Assembly: GCA_022661535.1 (NCBI GenBank)
Contig: JAKULF010000004.1
Location: forward strand, 186,001-250,000
DNA: 64,000 nucleotides
Direction of reading: 5' to 3'
Source of the DNA: Eutypa lata
Lineage: Eukaryota > Ascomycota > Sordariomycetes > Xylariales > Diatrypaceae
Under the pieces are notes generated by a model, which was not told where the DNA came from, ran no database searches, and was given only the letters and a program-made list of their open reading frames with translations. Positions 10,140 to 22,301 of the stretch are shown here, piece after piece (the first letter of the stretch is position 1; every line of letters starts with the position of its first letter). The position numbers were made by a program, and so were the translations under genes.

Positions 10140-11564
10140 TCAGTCCTCCTTATCGCCACTAACGAGATCAGAGCCGAACAGACCAAACCACAGGTCCAGG
10201 TAAAACATGAGGCGCCAGAACAGACTAGCGCGAGCCAGGTCGAACTCGCCCACCTCGTTACGCGGCACCTCGTTCCCAATCATGGATCCGCTGAACCAGC
10301 CGATCAGCGGGATCCGCGCCAACAGGAGCTGCATCGGACTAGGTTGCGGCGCCATGGCTTGGTCCGCCGGGAGCAGCTTCACTCTCCTGGCCGTGGGGAT
10401 CACGCTGCAGTACACGCTGTCGGCGTTGTTGTTCGGGTTCTGCGCCCCTGTTGATGTCGATGTCGATGTCGATGTCGATGTCGAGCCGTTTTCGGGAACC
10501 TGCGCCCCCGTCACCGTCGCCGTCGATGCCGTTGCGGTGTCTAGCGTTCCCGTTGACGTCTGCGAGCCCTGCGGTGAGCCGTTATTTAAGCCTGTCGCTG
10601 TTCCTTGGGCCCCCAGAGGAGCCGCCCCACCCGTCCAATTCTTGCCACCACTGCCACTACCATTGCCATTACCACCACGACCACCACCACGACCACCACC
10701 ACCCAGCGAGGGATGTCTACGAAACGCGCCCCCTCTTCCATGGCCACCGAAGTTCGACCGCCCGGCCCCCGTCGCCGTCGCAGGATCCAGCATGCCCGCA
10801 TCGCCAACGACATCGACGACGGCCGCGTCCTCCTTAGGGGGCAGACCGTGCCAGTGCTCGGCGTAGACGAGGTGGCCGAGGATCTTCTGGGGCGAGGCGT
10901 AGACGGCGGCGTCGGCGGCGTCGGCCGACTCGAACGTCACCTTGATCCAGTGCTCGCCGCCGGCGACGCGGACGACCTTCTGGCGCTCGGCGCGCGTCGG
11001 CGCCGGGTGGCGCCGCGTCAGCGCCGGGTCCCGCAGCTCCGACTTGTACCGCCGCGCCCCCGGGGGCGGCTCCCGCGCGTAGTCCTCGCAGATCCGCCCC
11101 GCCACCTGCTCGTAGTGGTTCACGGCCGCGTACTGCTGGTCCGGCGACGCGTACCCCCGGAGGATCACCTCTGTTGGCTCTTTTTGGAAGTGTGGGGGCT
11201 GCGGCTGTTGTGCAGAAGTTGTCGCTTGGTCGCCGCTTGTGGTGCCGTCGTTGGCATCTTGTGTGGATGAGGCCGATGCTGTGATGTTCTGCGATAGGTA
11301 GCTGGTTTTTCTCTTGGGAGCCGCGCCCGATGCTGTGTTGTTGTTGCTGGTGGTGATGTCGTCGTCGTCTAGCTTGGATCCGGTAGCGAGGAATTTGGAG
11401 AATAGGTCGTCGGCTACTTTCATGTTGGCATCTTCGCGCTTGGGTGGTGCGCTGCCTGTTCTTGATCGAGATCGTCTCGTCGATTTGCCGAAGGAACCTG
11501 TCTCGGCCACTGCGCGTCTAGCGCGAGGGGCGCTTGGTTGTCTGTCGCTTCTGTTGTATTCCAT
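10140..11564 (-). CDS. NUP53: Nucleoporin NUP53 (Nup35-type RRM)
   Basis: A single-exon protein of 474 residues. Residues of about 131-240 form the atypical RRM of the Nup35/Nup53/MPPN family: TEVILRGYASPDQQYAAVNH at the first strand and helix, GEHWIKVTFESADAADAAVY in the centre and KILGHLVYAEHWHG at the end. The flanks are low complexity: Gly/Asn/Ser-rich stretches and a Ser-Thr run encoded by a GATGTC-type hexamer repeat near 10451-10485. The C-terminus (WFSGSMIGNEVPRNEVGEFD, then a hydrophobic SLFWRLMFYLDLWFGLFG helix) fits the membrane-binding amphipathic helix known for this nucleoporin. It is expected in the inner ring of the nuclear pore, contacting Nic96, Nup170 and the pore membrane. 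The ATG at 11562-11564 follows an in-frame stop. Confidence 0.85.
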   Translation of the reverse strand: MEYNRSDRQPSAPRARRAVAETGSFGKSTRRSRSRTGSAPPKREDANMKVADDLFSKFLATGSKLDDDDITTSNNNTASGAAPKRKTSYLSQNITASASSTQDANDGTTSGDQATTSAQQPQPPHFQKEPTEVILRGYASPDQQYAAVNHYEQVAGRICEDYAREPPPGARRYKSELRDPALTRRHPAPTRAERQKVVRVAGGEHWIKVTFESADAADAAVYASPQKILGHLVYAEHWHGLPPKEDAAVVDVVGDAGMLDPATATGAGRSNFGGHGRGGAFRRHPSLGGGGRGGGRGGNGNGSGSGGKNWTGGAAPLGAQGTATGLNNGSPQGSQTSTGTLDTATASTATVTGAQVPENGSTSTSTSTSTSTGAQNPNNNADSVYCSVIPTARRVKLLPADQAMAPQPSPMQLLLARIPLIGWFSGSMIGNEVPRNEVGEFDLARASLFWRLMFYLDLWFGLFGSDLVSGDKED

Positions 11565-12373
11565 GGTTTTTGTGAGTCTCGTCTCTCCCTTGTTTAGATG
11601 GTGGTAGAAGAATAATAGGAATATATATGTATATGAAAGGGAATGAATGAATGGGGACGGGTGTTCGTCTCAGATGGGACAGAGGTAGATCAGATGAATC
11701 GTTGAATGAATGAATGAATGAATTAGGTTTGTTAGACAAGTCGCTGGGGTAAGGAAAAGACATACTCAGGAAATATCATTGCGTAGGGTCGTTGAATTCC
11801 GTCCTCGCCTGTGTAGAGTTCCTCATCTGGAACATTATGTAGAATTAAAGGTCTCATTTCTGAGTGTGGCTGCCCTGGGACTTCTTTTTTAGTACTTCTT
11901 AAAATCTACCTAAATTTACGAGACGCAACCAGAAAGAAATATTCAATGCCGCGCTAAGATGGAAGGGCGTTCAGGAAGTTTCAAGTGATACATCGACGTT
12001 GAAGTTGTCGACTCAGGTTACGAGATTAAACTACATACAGTCAGATTAGTCTTCTGAAGCTCCCTAGCAACCGCACTAAAAAGATTGTACTAGCGCTGTC
12101 CTCCCCTGTAACCTTGAAGTACAGCTTCCATTAAGTAAGCAAAGCGCATAGACCATTTGAATAATGGAAAGGTCGGTAATTGGCTGCCGAGCTCGTGTGA
12201 CGTCGTTGGCTTTTATTTTAGCTTTCGGGTTCCTGACAAAGCTTTAAACCCAATTAGGAAAAGAGCGATATTATCAGATGCCGAGCTCTGAACTTCATAT
12301 CGTCACATTATCTGCTTCTCTACTTCATTGAAGAGCTATATTCCCTACAAACAAGCTCTATAACACCTTCAAC
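11565..12373. other. Divergent promoter region between NUP53 and the Fmp46 gene
   Basis: Includes an ATGA/TGAA-rich microsatellite just upstream of NUP53 (about 11640-11730). A GCTCGTGTGACGTCGTTGGC block lies at about 12190, with a TGACGTC core resembling a CRE/ATF site, roughly 170 bp before the Fmp46 start. Confidence 0.45.
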
Positions 12374-12990
12374 ATGTTCGGTTTCGTAAGTATAGACTAG
12401 ATAAGATCTATCTCTATTACTTAATGTTTCAATTGGTACTAATATGTACATACAAACCAAACAGCGCAAAACGAAGGACATTGTCACTCTCTTCCACAAG
12501 GCCGGTTCTCCAGCTTCTGTGAGAGCTGTCAACCTTCTGAAGCAGGTCTCTGCCAATGCTACCGAGTCTGCCACAGAAGATCAAGCTAGTGATCACACTG
12601 TCCAGACTCATGCTAAGCGGCAACGGCCAGAGTTCGATCTGAACATCACTGAGGATCCTCCTACTACCGACCAGCTCCAGACTATCCTCGAATATGTCGG
12701 AAAGAACAAGATTAGCTCAGTCGTTCAGGGTGCATCTACGGAAAAGGATGCATTGAAGAAATTCAGGGAGAGCGCAGAGAACTTCAAACGGCCTGTGGTA
12801 TGTATACAACCAGTAACTCTCGAGTCCTTACACCCCTCCGCCCCCAGGCCCCCTTTCTTTATTTACCACATTGTATGCAATCGGTAATTAACTCTACATT
12901 AAGGTTGTGGATTGGAACAATGGGAAAGCTGTTGCTTCTGAGAAGGAGTCAGAAATCCTGAAGTTGTTAGAGCAGACGACGAGCACATGA
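12374..12990 (+). CDS. FMP46: Mitochondrial redox-like protein Fmp46 (DUF1687)
   Basis: The exons are 12374-12385, 12465-12797 and 12904-12990. Every junction is phase 0, with donors GTAAGT and GTATGT, giving 143 residues. The protein starts MFGF and continues RKTKDIVTLFHKAGSPASVR, the hallmark of the DUF1687/Fmp46 family of thioredoxin-fold mitochondrial proteins. The third exon supplies the conserved RPVVVDWNNGKA block, followed by a short helix. The thioredoxin CxxC is absent in the segment aligned to the active site (FHKAGSPAS), so redox activity is uncertain; in the family it is only presumed. The 12-nt first exon would be missed by ORF scanning, but it gives exactly the family's N-terminus. 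Confidence 0.85.
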
Positions 12991-13992
12991 GGAATTAACT
13001 GCGGGTCAAGCTTGGTAGGAGCGAACTAATCTATTATGCCGGCTGACAGGCAGAATACGACTTGTGCAATTGATTAATTCACTCTTGAAAGCGGCGTTGA
13101 CCCCACTGGCCAACATTCACACGATGCTGCCTCATAAGAATGTCCCCAATGCAGCTAGAATTCTTAGCATCAAGGCATATCCTCATCGACTTCATTCAGC
13201 AACTCCTCTTCGAGTCTCCAACACAAGAAGGCCATGGTCCCCTTACACTTGCATGTATTAAACGAAGTTATTCTATGTATATAAAAGTCCCAACTCCTAC
13301 AACTGCTGACTTCAAGTGCTTGCATTCTTGTGAAAACATCAATTGTATGTGTCAACGCCAACAATGAACAATACTCCTAACATATGAAGCTAGAAAGCAA
13401 TATGGTCGACAATGACTTATTTACACTACCACAGAACTACAATAGGTTTCCGGCCTTGGACTTGAAGTGACATTATGGTAGCCAGAGGAATTGAATAATC
13501 ATTGCAATAACGAGGGGTCATCAGCAGGTCGATTGTTATGTGGCTACAAACGAAAACTACGTACAGGTAGCCGGACATGAATGCATTGTCAGGTCTCCCC
13601 GGATACTCACCCGCATACTACCAACAACGCACCGCACTGGCACCTAAGGAACTAATCTTCCCTGGTAACCTGAGTTGCTCTTTTCCCAATTTCCTAAGGC
13701 ATCCCCGGAAATCAGGTATTCAATTGTACAACTTTCCACCATTGCACTCTTACCCATTGTGTTCCTTCCACTTCTTTCCTCACCTTACCTTCACCACAAC
13801 ATAACAAAACAAACCATTTAATCTCAACTTGCTGAACATCCAACATAGATAGATAGTCAGCTCTTTCTAAACCCATCCACTACCCCCAATTGCAAACCAA
13901 TTAATACTTGCATCTTGATTGATTCAGGTATTTCTTGGTACGCACTTTCACCCTCTCTCAACCCTCCTTCGTGTCCATCACACACTGTAATC
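12991..13992. other. Intergenic and 5' leader of the large RRM gene
   Basis: Short spurious ORFs only. The last 250 bp before 13993 are C/T-rich with ACCCACTACCCCC-type blocks, typical of a long fungal 5' UTR. The 13861-13990 stretch may hide a leader intron, but no decisive splice pair was fixed. Confidence 0.45.
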
Positions 13993-16900
13993 ATGATGGC
14001 AAGCACTTCAGCCCATCCGTCTATGATTGGGCAGGCTTCTAGACCTGCTGTGCCATATCATCCAGAGGATGACCCCCGATTCAATGTACCCGCGGATTTC
14101 TTCACCCAACCTGTACCCAAGGGATCCCGCGCAATCTTCTCGACCATCAATGGCAACAAGCCGATGCGGACAATGGTAAAACCCAATCCTACCAGCCGTC
14201 ACCCGGTTTGGGAACCTTCCAAGATCCTCAATTTCTGTAATGGGATCCGATCCCGCTTTTCCCCCCAATGCAAGTACCTTCAGCCCCTGCAAGCATGGAG
14301 CGACCTCTACCAGTACTTCGACGCGTACGACATCCAGCTACACGGCGCGTGGAACCTCTGGAACGTGATTCACCGTATTATCTCTGAGAACCAGCACTTG
14401 CTCGAAGGGCTCAAGCAAAGCACGATCCCAGAATTCGATGCATGGGTGATCGAGCTCATCCAGGACGAGGATCGCCGCAATAGGCTTCGTGCATGGAACC
14501 CTGACGTCCAGAGCGATATTCTCGATTGCTTTTATGAGGATGAGCTTTCGGAAATCGAGGGCATGGAGTCATTTTACCTCCCTACCATTCGCAACATCTT
14601 GTGGAATTACCACATTAAGCTGTGCAATGGGTCGGATGGACGCGCCCCTAGTGATGCGCCCACGTCATCTCCCGAGTTCGGTGCAAATACGCCCCAGAGC
14701 AGTGATGAATCTGAACAGAGCATAGCTTCTAGTGAAGACAATGCACAAATAGGTGGTTAGTAAAACATTAATTCACTTCATATTCTGAATGCAGATCAAC
14801 TAACTATTGAATAGTGCGAAGAGATATTGCTTCTAGCCAAGGGTCTCAAGAATCGGAAGCAACAATCTATCGGGAGACCAATGACGGCAACAGGGTAGTC
14901 GGCGACATTGTCGTTGTTGATGGGACATCGCAAACAGCAGCTCGCAATGCTCGCTACGAGCCTGTCCCTAAGGTGGAAAAGCGGACGGCACTGATCCCGA
15001 ATTCCCCCCTTGGCATGCTTACAGCGCCCTTAACGGTCCAGCTCGCCGCAGCCCCTGATTCCTACGACGAGGTCGTCTCGACCCTGCCTCCATATCCATC
15101 TTGGGTAATCCAGTATGGGTCTAGTCATACTCTCGCTCATGCAAGCGCTAGAGACCCACCATCGGCCACGACGAACGAGAATTCGGCGAGCACGGCGAAT
15201 ACAGATTCTACAGCTAAGATTCGAATAACCAGTTCGCCGGCGACCTTTGGCGCCTCTACTTCAAGTGACCCTGCCGTTAGTCTATCGCTGGGCAACAAAG
15301 AGTTGCAGCACCAGAGCGCCGCTGCAGCCCCACAGCTTGTGGTTGACCGGCAACTCAAAGAATCCATGCAGCCTAGTGACTATGCACACACGGCTGCTGA
15401 ACGGACACCGATGGCTTCTATTGCGAACATGGTACCTTCATCACTCACTGGGACTACGGATGTCCAACAAAGCATGGCACCAGGTCTCCAGTATCTGCCA
15501 GAGAACGCAATGTCTATCCCAGAGCATGTACCTGTGCAATCTTACCCTCGCCCTCCCCCGGGCTTCGAACGTGAAGTACCGCCTCGTTCACACCACTATG
15601 GAACCGGTATGCTTAATCCGAATGCACCACAGAATATCCAGGGTTACCCGCCACCCCCACCTCCACCTCCGCCGTCGCATGTGTACGGGCCTTTTGTGCC
15701 TTCCCATCCTCAACACGTGATCCCCGGGAATGTCCCTGCTCACAGTGCTTCTACCTCCTACCAGCAGCACATGCAGCCCCCTTCAGCCTTACCAATGAGA
15801 CACGTCCCAAACCCCCCGGCGTACGGTGCTCCTCATCATAACATGCCCTATGTAGCCCCGAATAGTTATGCCCCTAACACTGTTCCGCAACCTCCTGGTC
15901 GGGGTCTTCCCGCACCGATTATTCAAATTGCACCTACGCGAGAACGGAACTCTAGCATCGGATACGGCGGTACCGGGCATCATGCACCAGGTGTACATGG
16001 CATTCCCCAGCCGCCTGGAACAACCCAGAGAAACAACGAAAGTGGAACCTGGCAGGCAACTGGAACAGTGTCCGTTCATGGTCCAAAGTCGGTGTACTGC
16101 AAGAATAACACCATGCAGCATCCTCATCATGCTATGCAGAATGCGAATGCGAATGCACAACAGCAATCACAGCAACAGCAGAACCGGCATCAGCACGTAC
16201 ATGAGCCGCAGTACCAGGGACAACTGCAGAAGGTCTCGCATGGCCCCCCTCAGAAGGCGACTGGCAGCATTTACAAGTGGAATCGCCAAGAATCAAACGG
16301 ATCTCAGTATCATAAGGGCCAAGGTACTCCTTCGTTCACCAATAGTGGCAATAATGCTAACAACAAGAACAACACTGAGAAGCAACGACAGATGAGCGCG
16401 GGTCGCTACTGGGGACATCAGAACCAACACACGCACCCGTATCATCCCCAGCACCAGCATCAGCATCAGCGTCAGGGAAGCAATGCAGGTAACAGAATGC
16501 CGCATCACCGCCAGAAATCTTCTTCGTCCCACCACACCCCTAGTTTTGGCGGTTCATCCCAACGAAAACCTCAACGACCGTATCAGCAACACCAACGGCA
16601 CGGTAGCAATGCGCAACAGCAACAACATGATCACCGCCGGAATAGTAGCAACCTAGTTTACATGTACGACAAGAATCGACGGGACAGCACTGTCTCGGTG
16701 ACACATCCCACGAAGCAGTTCTCCATGGCGTTCTACTCCAGCGACCCGAACTGTCGAAACCTGGAGAACAGCCGCGGCAACACTTGGCAGGATGCTGGGT
16801 TCACCAAGTATGAGCCCTGTGGTTGCCAGTTCTGTGAGGGATTGGATCGCAGCATCTTCATCAACCCCGTCTTCGTCACGGATGACAATAAGGTGCCTGC

Positions 16901-19900
16901 CATGAAGGGTGTATTGATGGACCAATTCCGTAGGTTTGGCAAGATCGAAAATCTCAGGATCGGCGGCATGAAGCAGAGGTTCAAGTCTAAGAACGCTACC
17001 ATTAAGTAAGTTGAAGATGTGCTATTTTTTACTGTGTCCCTTCCCCTTTCCATTAGCTATCTATCTTACCGCACGGCGGAGTACATCGTCGAACTAGTAA
17101 ATAGGTTTGAGTTGAATTTTATCGTGCTAACCTTCTCTTTTCCTACCACCTCACAGGTACGAGGACAAGGAATCCGCTTTCGCGGCCATCAAGGAGATGA
17201 ACAACAGGGTTATCAAGAATGTCACATCGGGGGAGCCAGCTAAAGTTATACACCCCATCGGATCTCAATTCTTTGTACCTTGGACTCCTCTCCCAAGTCA
17301 AATGCATCGCAATACCTACGACACCACCACTAGTGATCGCCGTGGAACTAATCGTGGATCTCCACCGAAGATGGGCCCCTTGGTCAGCAATGAAGTACGG
17401 GGAGCAAACGAGCCCCACGGTCCAGAAAGCCTGAACATCTCTGTTCCGAAGCCTGTGCCGACACCTATCCCCGAGGAGGGGAGACTCCCATCTCGTGCTC
17501 CATATTCCCATGCGTTTGGATCCCCGGAGCAATATGTCGTTTCCACCAAGCAAGGCTTGCCAACGACACCGTCATCTCAAGTGAGTAATTGAAAAATAAA
17601 TCCAAGGAACAATGGAACCACCATTCATAGTTTAGGGGTCTCTAGAAAAAGAAAACAACATCAACTAACAAACGAATAGCAGGAGAGTACAACGCGGACA
17701 TCAGGACATGATAGCGTCACGAGAAAACCCCCAACTGGTAAGAAAGCTCCTTGCGATTTGATTGCTGTTGCCCCTCGTCCCCTTGCAGTCACGTTCCTCC
17801 AGAAAATCGAGGATATAAAAACTGATTTTCCTCGTCACCCTAAAGCTCGAGGCAAAACGCCTTACACAGGACCGCCCCCGACCAATTTGAGATCTCCCCT
17901 GCCTGGGGGAAGTTCGGAGTTCCATGGCACGAGTCACAAACGACACCCTAAATTCAGACATGAAATTCAAGGGCATGAGGATGATCCTTTCATCAACCCT
18001 GGACAACACAGTTCTGAACCCATGTTTTCGCCCTACACGCAAGAGAAGGATCATACACCACCTACTGCAAACGACCCTAACTCGTCTACGGATGAAAGGG
18101 AATCAATGGGCCAGGGAACTGTGGTCCGCAGACCTGAGAAGGCTCGGTACAGTCGTTTTCCATCCAAATGGGCAGATCATAGCCCCAGCCCTAGTCGCCC
18201 TACACATACACACACGGCCACTAGGTTGAATGAGCAACAGCACAGTGACACTTCGGACCACGGTGCACACGTACCTACCAAGCGCAAGCCCGAAGATGCC
18301 TTGGAATCATCTGGAGGTGAACCAACATCGAGTCGTGGTTCCCCGAGCAAGAAGTCAAAAGGAGGAGCGTCCCAACAGCAGCCCCGCAACCAAAGGAATT
18401 CTGCTTCGACTCATACTAGCCAAGGATCTCGTGATAAGCAGCAGGCAAGCCAGCATCAGAGCTCGCATTTTGGTTCCTTCCAGATGAACAAGCAACGCAA
18501 GGCCAATCAGGCCTACAACTACTACAACCGGGACAGAGACGCAAAAGCTGCCCAAACTCAGAAGGGGAACCCCAACAAGAGTGGCCCTCACAGCACCGAT
18601 AGCAACAGTGGAACAGATACTCGAGCGTATACCACTGATTCCTTCATGCCATCCCTCAAGTCCAACCGTGCTCTCCCGGCCTACCCTGTCTACAACCTCT
18701 ACGTGGACGGCCAGAACCCCAACGCTGGAACTAAGCAGCAGCACCACAACAATAACAATAATACCCGATGGAAAAAGGGGAAAATGAAGGAATTGTCATC
18801 ATCGTCCTCTTCATTACACCACAACGACAACAATAACAAGTCATCGTTAGCCAAGCCCTCAGAAGAGGCAGAGCAAGAGGAGCAAGAAGGCGAGGAGGAC
18901 ATCGACAACGCCTTCAAAGCGCAGGAGCTCGTGATCGACGCGCAGCGCCGCGAGCTGAACTCGGGCATGGAGCTGCACCGGATCATAGCCGGGAACTGCG
19001 AGCGCGAGAAGCGGCACCAGGAGCGGGCGCAGTGGCGGCTCGAGCAGGAGGCCAAGGGCGAGAAGGTCGGGAAGAGCGCCAAGAGGAGCATCAACAAGAA
19101 GGCCGGCATTGGGCTGCCCGCGCAGTCGGGAAAGCTCGCCATCCCTACCGCGCCGTATCACCAGCGCGGCAGTAGTGATGATGAGGATTATGATGCTGAT
19201 GAGGGCGGTGATGACGACGGCGGGAAGGAGGAGGAGGAGGAGGAGCTCGAGTCGAAGTTGAAGAAGCCAGAGTCTTCCCAGCAGCAGATGGAAGGGCATG
19301 TCGGTGATAGTGAGGGTTATGTTCACGACTGGTTTGGCTACGGTGAGAACCCTGACAACAAGGGAGAGCAGCAGCAGCCGTCCACCCCCATCAAAGTGCG
19401 GAATCCCTCGGAGCCCTTCCCGGACTACCACGACCCGATACTCACAGCCAGTGGAGGGCGCAGCGCTAACAAGAGAGGCGGGAAATACGAGTACGGGACT
19501 ATCAAGCGTAGCCCGGCGAAGCAGCAGCAACACAGCGCCGCGCCTAGCGAGGCCTCGACCGTCATATTGGCGAACACAGCAGTAGGACCATCGACGCCGA
19601 CGGCGACGAGTAGTGCGAGGACGAGCCCGCATAAGCTGAATCCCTGTGCCGAGGTTTTCGTGACGGATCCGGTTGGCGGTAATAGTTCGGACACGATGGG
19701 TCGCTCGATGCCGTCGACGCCTTTGCTGGAGAAGCAGCAGAAGGGTAAGGGTAAGGATTCGGTACAACAGCAACAACAAGCTGTGGTCAAGGGCGCTGCA
19801 GACGGTAACGAGGGGGGATCGGCTACTGCTATTGCGTCTTCATCTCAGACGAAAGATGGCACTGCCACGTTGACGGATCGAGAGAAAGGTGACAGCAGTA

Positions 19901-21246
19901 GTAGTAGCAAGGCGACGATGCAGTCCACCGAGTCGAAACCCCAGAAGGGCAAAGTCTTGGGCAACAAGAAGGCTAACAGGGGCAGAGGCAAGACGTTCTC
20001 TTCCACTTCTGCTTCTGCTTCTACCAAAGATGAGGGCAGCGGAAACAAGTCTTCCACCGCTGCGGACACGACCCCTACAATGACGCATGACCGTCCCGAG
20101 TCTAGAGCCACGGATCATAGCAGCGAAGTACCGGAACCCTCAACAAGCGCTAATGCCAGTTCCGCTAGCGACAAACCCAAGACGGCTGGTGGTGGTGGAG
20201 GTAGTCAGAAGAACAAGAGCCTGGGCCCCAAGATGGACAACACTCAGAAGAGTACTACTAGTAGTACCGATGCCGGTACTAGCACGGGTACCACGGGTGG
20301 AAACAAGAAGAAGAAGAAGAAGCACCAGCAGCAACAACAGGAGCATCATGTCGACAATCCGGGACCTCCTCCCCCTTCTGCTGCTGTTGCTGCGGCCCTT
20401 CCTACCAGCGCCAGTTCTAGTTCTGACACCAAGAAGAATGAATCAGCACCATCGCAGTCGCATTCGGAAGAGCCGCAAACGATGGCGACCACGACGACTA
20501 CTACTACAAGGCCGAACTCACCGGCCAAATCCACGAAGTCGAACAAGTCGACCAAGTCCAACAAGACAGACAAGTCCGACGTCAAAAACAAAGGCAAATC
20601 CCAACAGCCACGACCCGGACAAGCGAAACCCCTACCTGCATCGTCGGCCTCGCCGAAGCCATCTACCTCCACCGCTACTCCAGCTGCTACTGGCAGTACT
20701 AGTGGCACCCCTCCAACAAAGGCGGCAGTGGCAGTAGTAACGAAAGCAGGAGCAGGAGTAGGAGAGGTGAGCAGTAGCCCGCCTAAACTCATCAGCAACG
20801 CAGCGGACTGGCCCGAACTACCCGCCCCGACTCCCGCTGCTCCGCGGGAAAAGGCACTCTCGCTCGTAGATGCGTCCAAGAAGGAGGGACAAGGACAAGT
20901 ACAAGAGCATGATCAGGGGGGCTCGATGCAGACTACTGCTACTGCTACTGCTACTGCTACTGCTACTGCTACTGCTACAACTCCTACTCTTACTACCGCG
21001 GATGCTGTTCGCGATGCCCGGGCGCAGTCGGTGTCGACGTGGCGGAAGTTGTCTATCAAGACTGGTTCTGGTTCGGAGCCGACACAGACGCAGACGCAGA
21101 TGCAGACGCGGCAACAGACTTCGTCACCTGCTTGTTCTCAGCGCTCGGATCGGAGTCGAGGTAGTGCGCAGAAGCCGCAACTACAGCAACAACAGAAGGA
21201 GCAGTGGAGTAATGAGTGGCCTGAGGGGGAGAGGAAGGGTGGTTGA
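13993..21246 (+). CDS. Very large low-complexity RRM protein (about 2,314 aa)
   Basis: The exons are 13993-14755, 14815-17005, 17157-17580 and 17680-21246, joined in phase through GTTAGT, GTAAGT and GTGAGT donors. Residues 1-254 form a folded-looking N-terminal region with tryptophan-rich helices (HPVWEPSKILNFCNGIRSRF; WSDLYQYFDAYDIQLHGAWN) that I do not recognise. After a disordered Pro/Gln/His-rich stretch with poly-Pro and NANANAQQQ tracts, an RRM spans about 925-1015. It includes FINPVF, a GVLMDQFRRFGKIENLRIGG segment and KYEDKESAFAAIKEMNN, and it straddles the second intron. A CGCQFC motif lies just before it. A charged coiled-coil-like segment lies at about 1535-1605. The rest is Ser/Thr/Lys/Gln-rich and repetitive, including a Thr-Ala run. 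The exon 3/4 join could be wrong and two genes might exist, but exon 4 has no early ATG and an in-frame stop just before its acceptor. RNA binding is inferred from the RRM only. Confidence 0.7.
17738..17788 (+). other. Candidate optional 51-nt intron inside the RRM gene
   Basis: A GTAAGA donor at 17738 and a pyrimidine-rich CCCTTGCAG acceptor ending at 17788 bound exactly 51 nt, a multiple of three. The frame is open whether or not it is removed, so the protein would gain or lose 17 residues. Confidence 0.4.
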
Positions 21247-22301
21247 GATTGAGGCGGTTTTTCTCTCTTTCGATTACATAGGTACTAACATACTTGGTTA
21301 TGTACTTATCCGGAGAGAGACAGACAGAGAGAGGGAAGTTCAGGGTATTAGGGGGTTGGTCGATGGTGGAATGATGGATAGTGGATGGTTGGTTGTTTGA
21401 TTAGATTTCTTTCTTTCTTCCCTTCGAGGACGATGATGAGGAGGTTGGTTGGTACCTGGAACTGTCTAGGAGGGGGTTGAATAAGTCAACTCACCCACCT
21501 ATACTGGGTCATACTGACAGGCAATCATGAGGGGGTTTTCTTCTTCTTTTCTTTTAGGGGGTTATGAACGAAGATAGATTGTATCAAGATGATACGGGAG
21601 TTACGTTACGGATTTCTAAGAGATGGACAAGCTAGGGAGATGTTCCGATATCTCATCTACTCTAGTAGTTAAACCAAGTATTAGGAGGTTTGGCTCTCAT
21701 GGTCGCTTTCTAGTTAATAGGACTTGCCCTACTGTATGTTGTCGACGATTAATATTGGCATTGGCTATGAAAATGACACGTGGAATTAAACCTGGTGAAG
21801 AAATGTATCCTTGTGGGACATGATTTCTTGAAGCTTAGGTGTTCGTTACTACGTGTAATTTAAGTAGGTATATTCTGTCTTCTTCACGAGATCAAGCCGT
21901 AGCGCCAGAATGCCTACCTGCCATGTATCGCATACGAATAGGCATCATTACCGCAGAAAAGATGCAGGTAGTGATCAAGATGAACGGTAGAAAGAGGTTC
22001 GAAGGAATATACAACTGGTTCCTAGGCAGAAGATCCAGTAATAAGATAAACACCTTTATCTGGCAAACCCTACAATATGGCCACACACAAGACCCAGTCT
22101 ACTCATCTACTAGACATCTCGTCTCTGCGCTCTCTTTTTGATAACTAGATAGTTTTGGTCTAATCGAATAGTTGTATTCACAAGTCTCAAGGTTATATCG
22201 AACCAGTCGGTGGTGGCAGTGATGGTAGTGGTGGGGGTGGTGATAGTGTCTCCGTCGTCATCCCCGACGCTCTATTTTTTTGGTGTAGAAATCATGAATA
22301 A
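21247..22301. other. Convergent intergenic region
   Basis: The 3' flank of the RRM gene and of the NDUFA2 gene. It is T- and G-rich with AGAGAG and GGTGGT runs. No gene is seen. Confidence 0.5.

Noticed and set aside
10207..11270. Plus-strand ORFs of about 220 codons across NUP53
   Set aside because: They are antisense to a recognisable nucleoporin and composed of Pro/Val/Arg low-complexity sequence.
18859..19779. 306-codon minus-strand ORF inside the RRM gene
   Set aside because: Leu/Arg-rich shadow of Gln/Glu/Lys-rich plus-strand codons.
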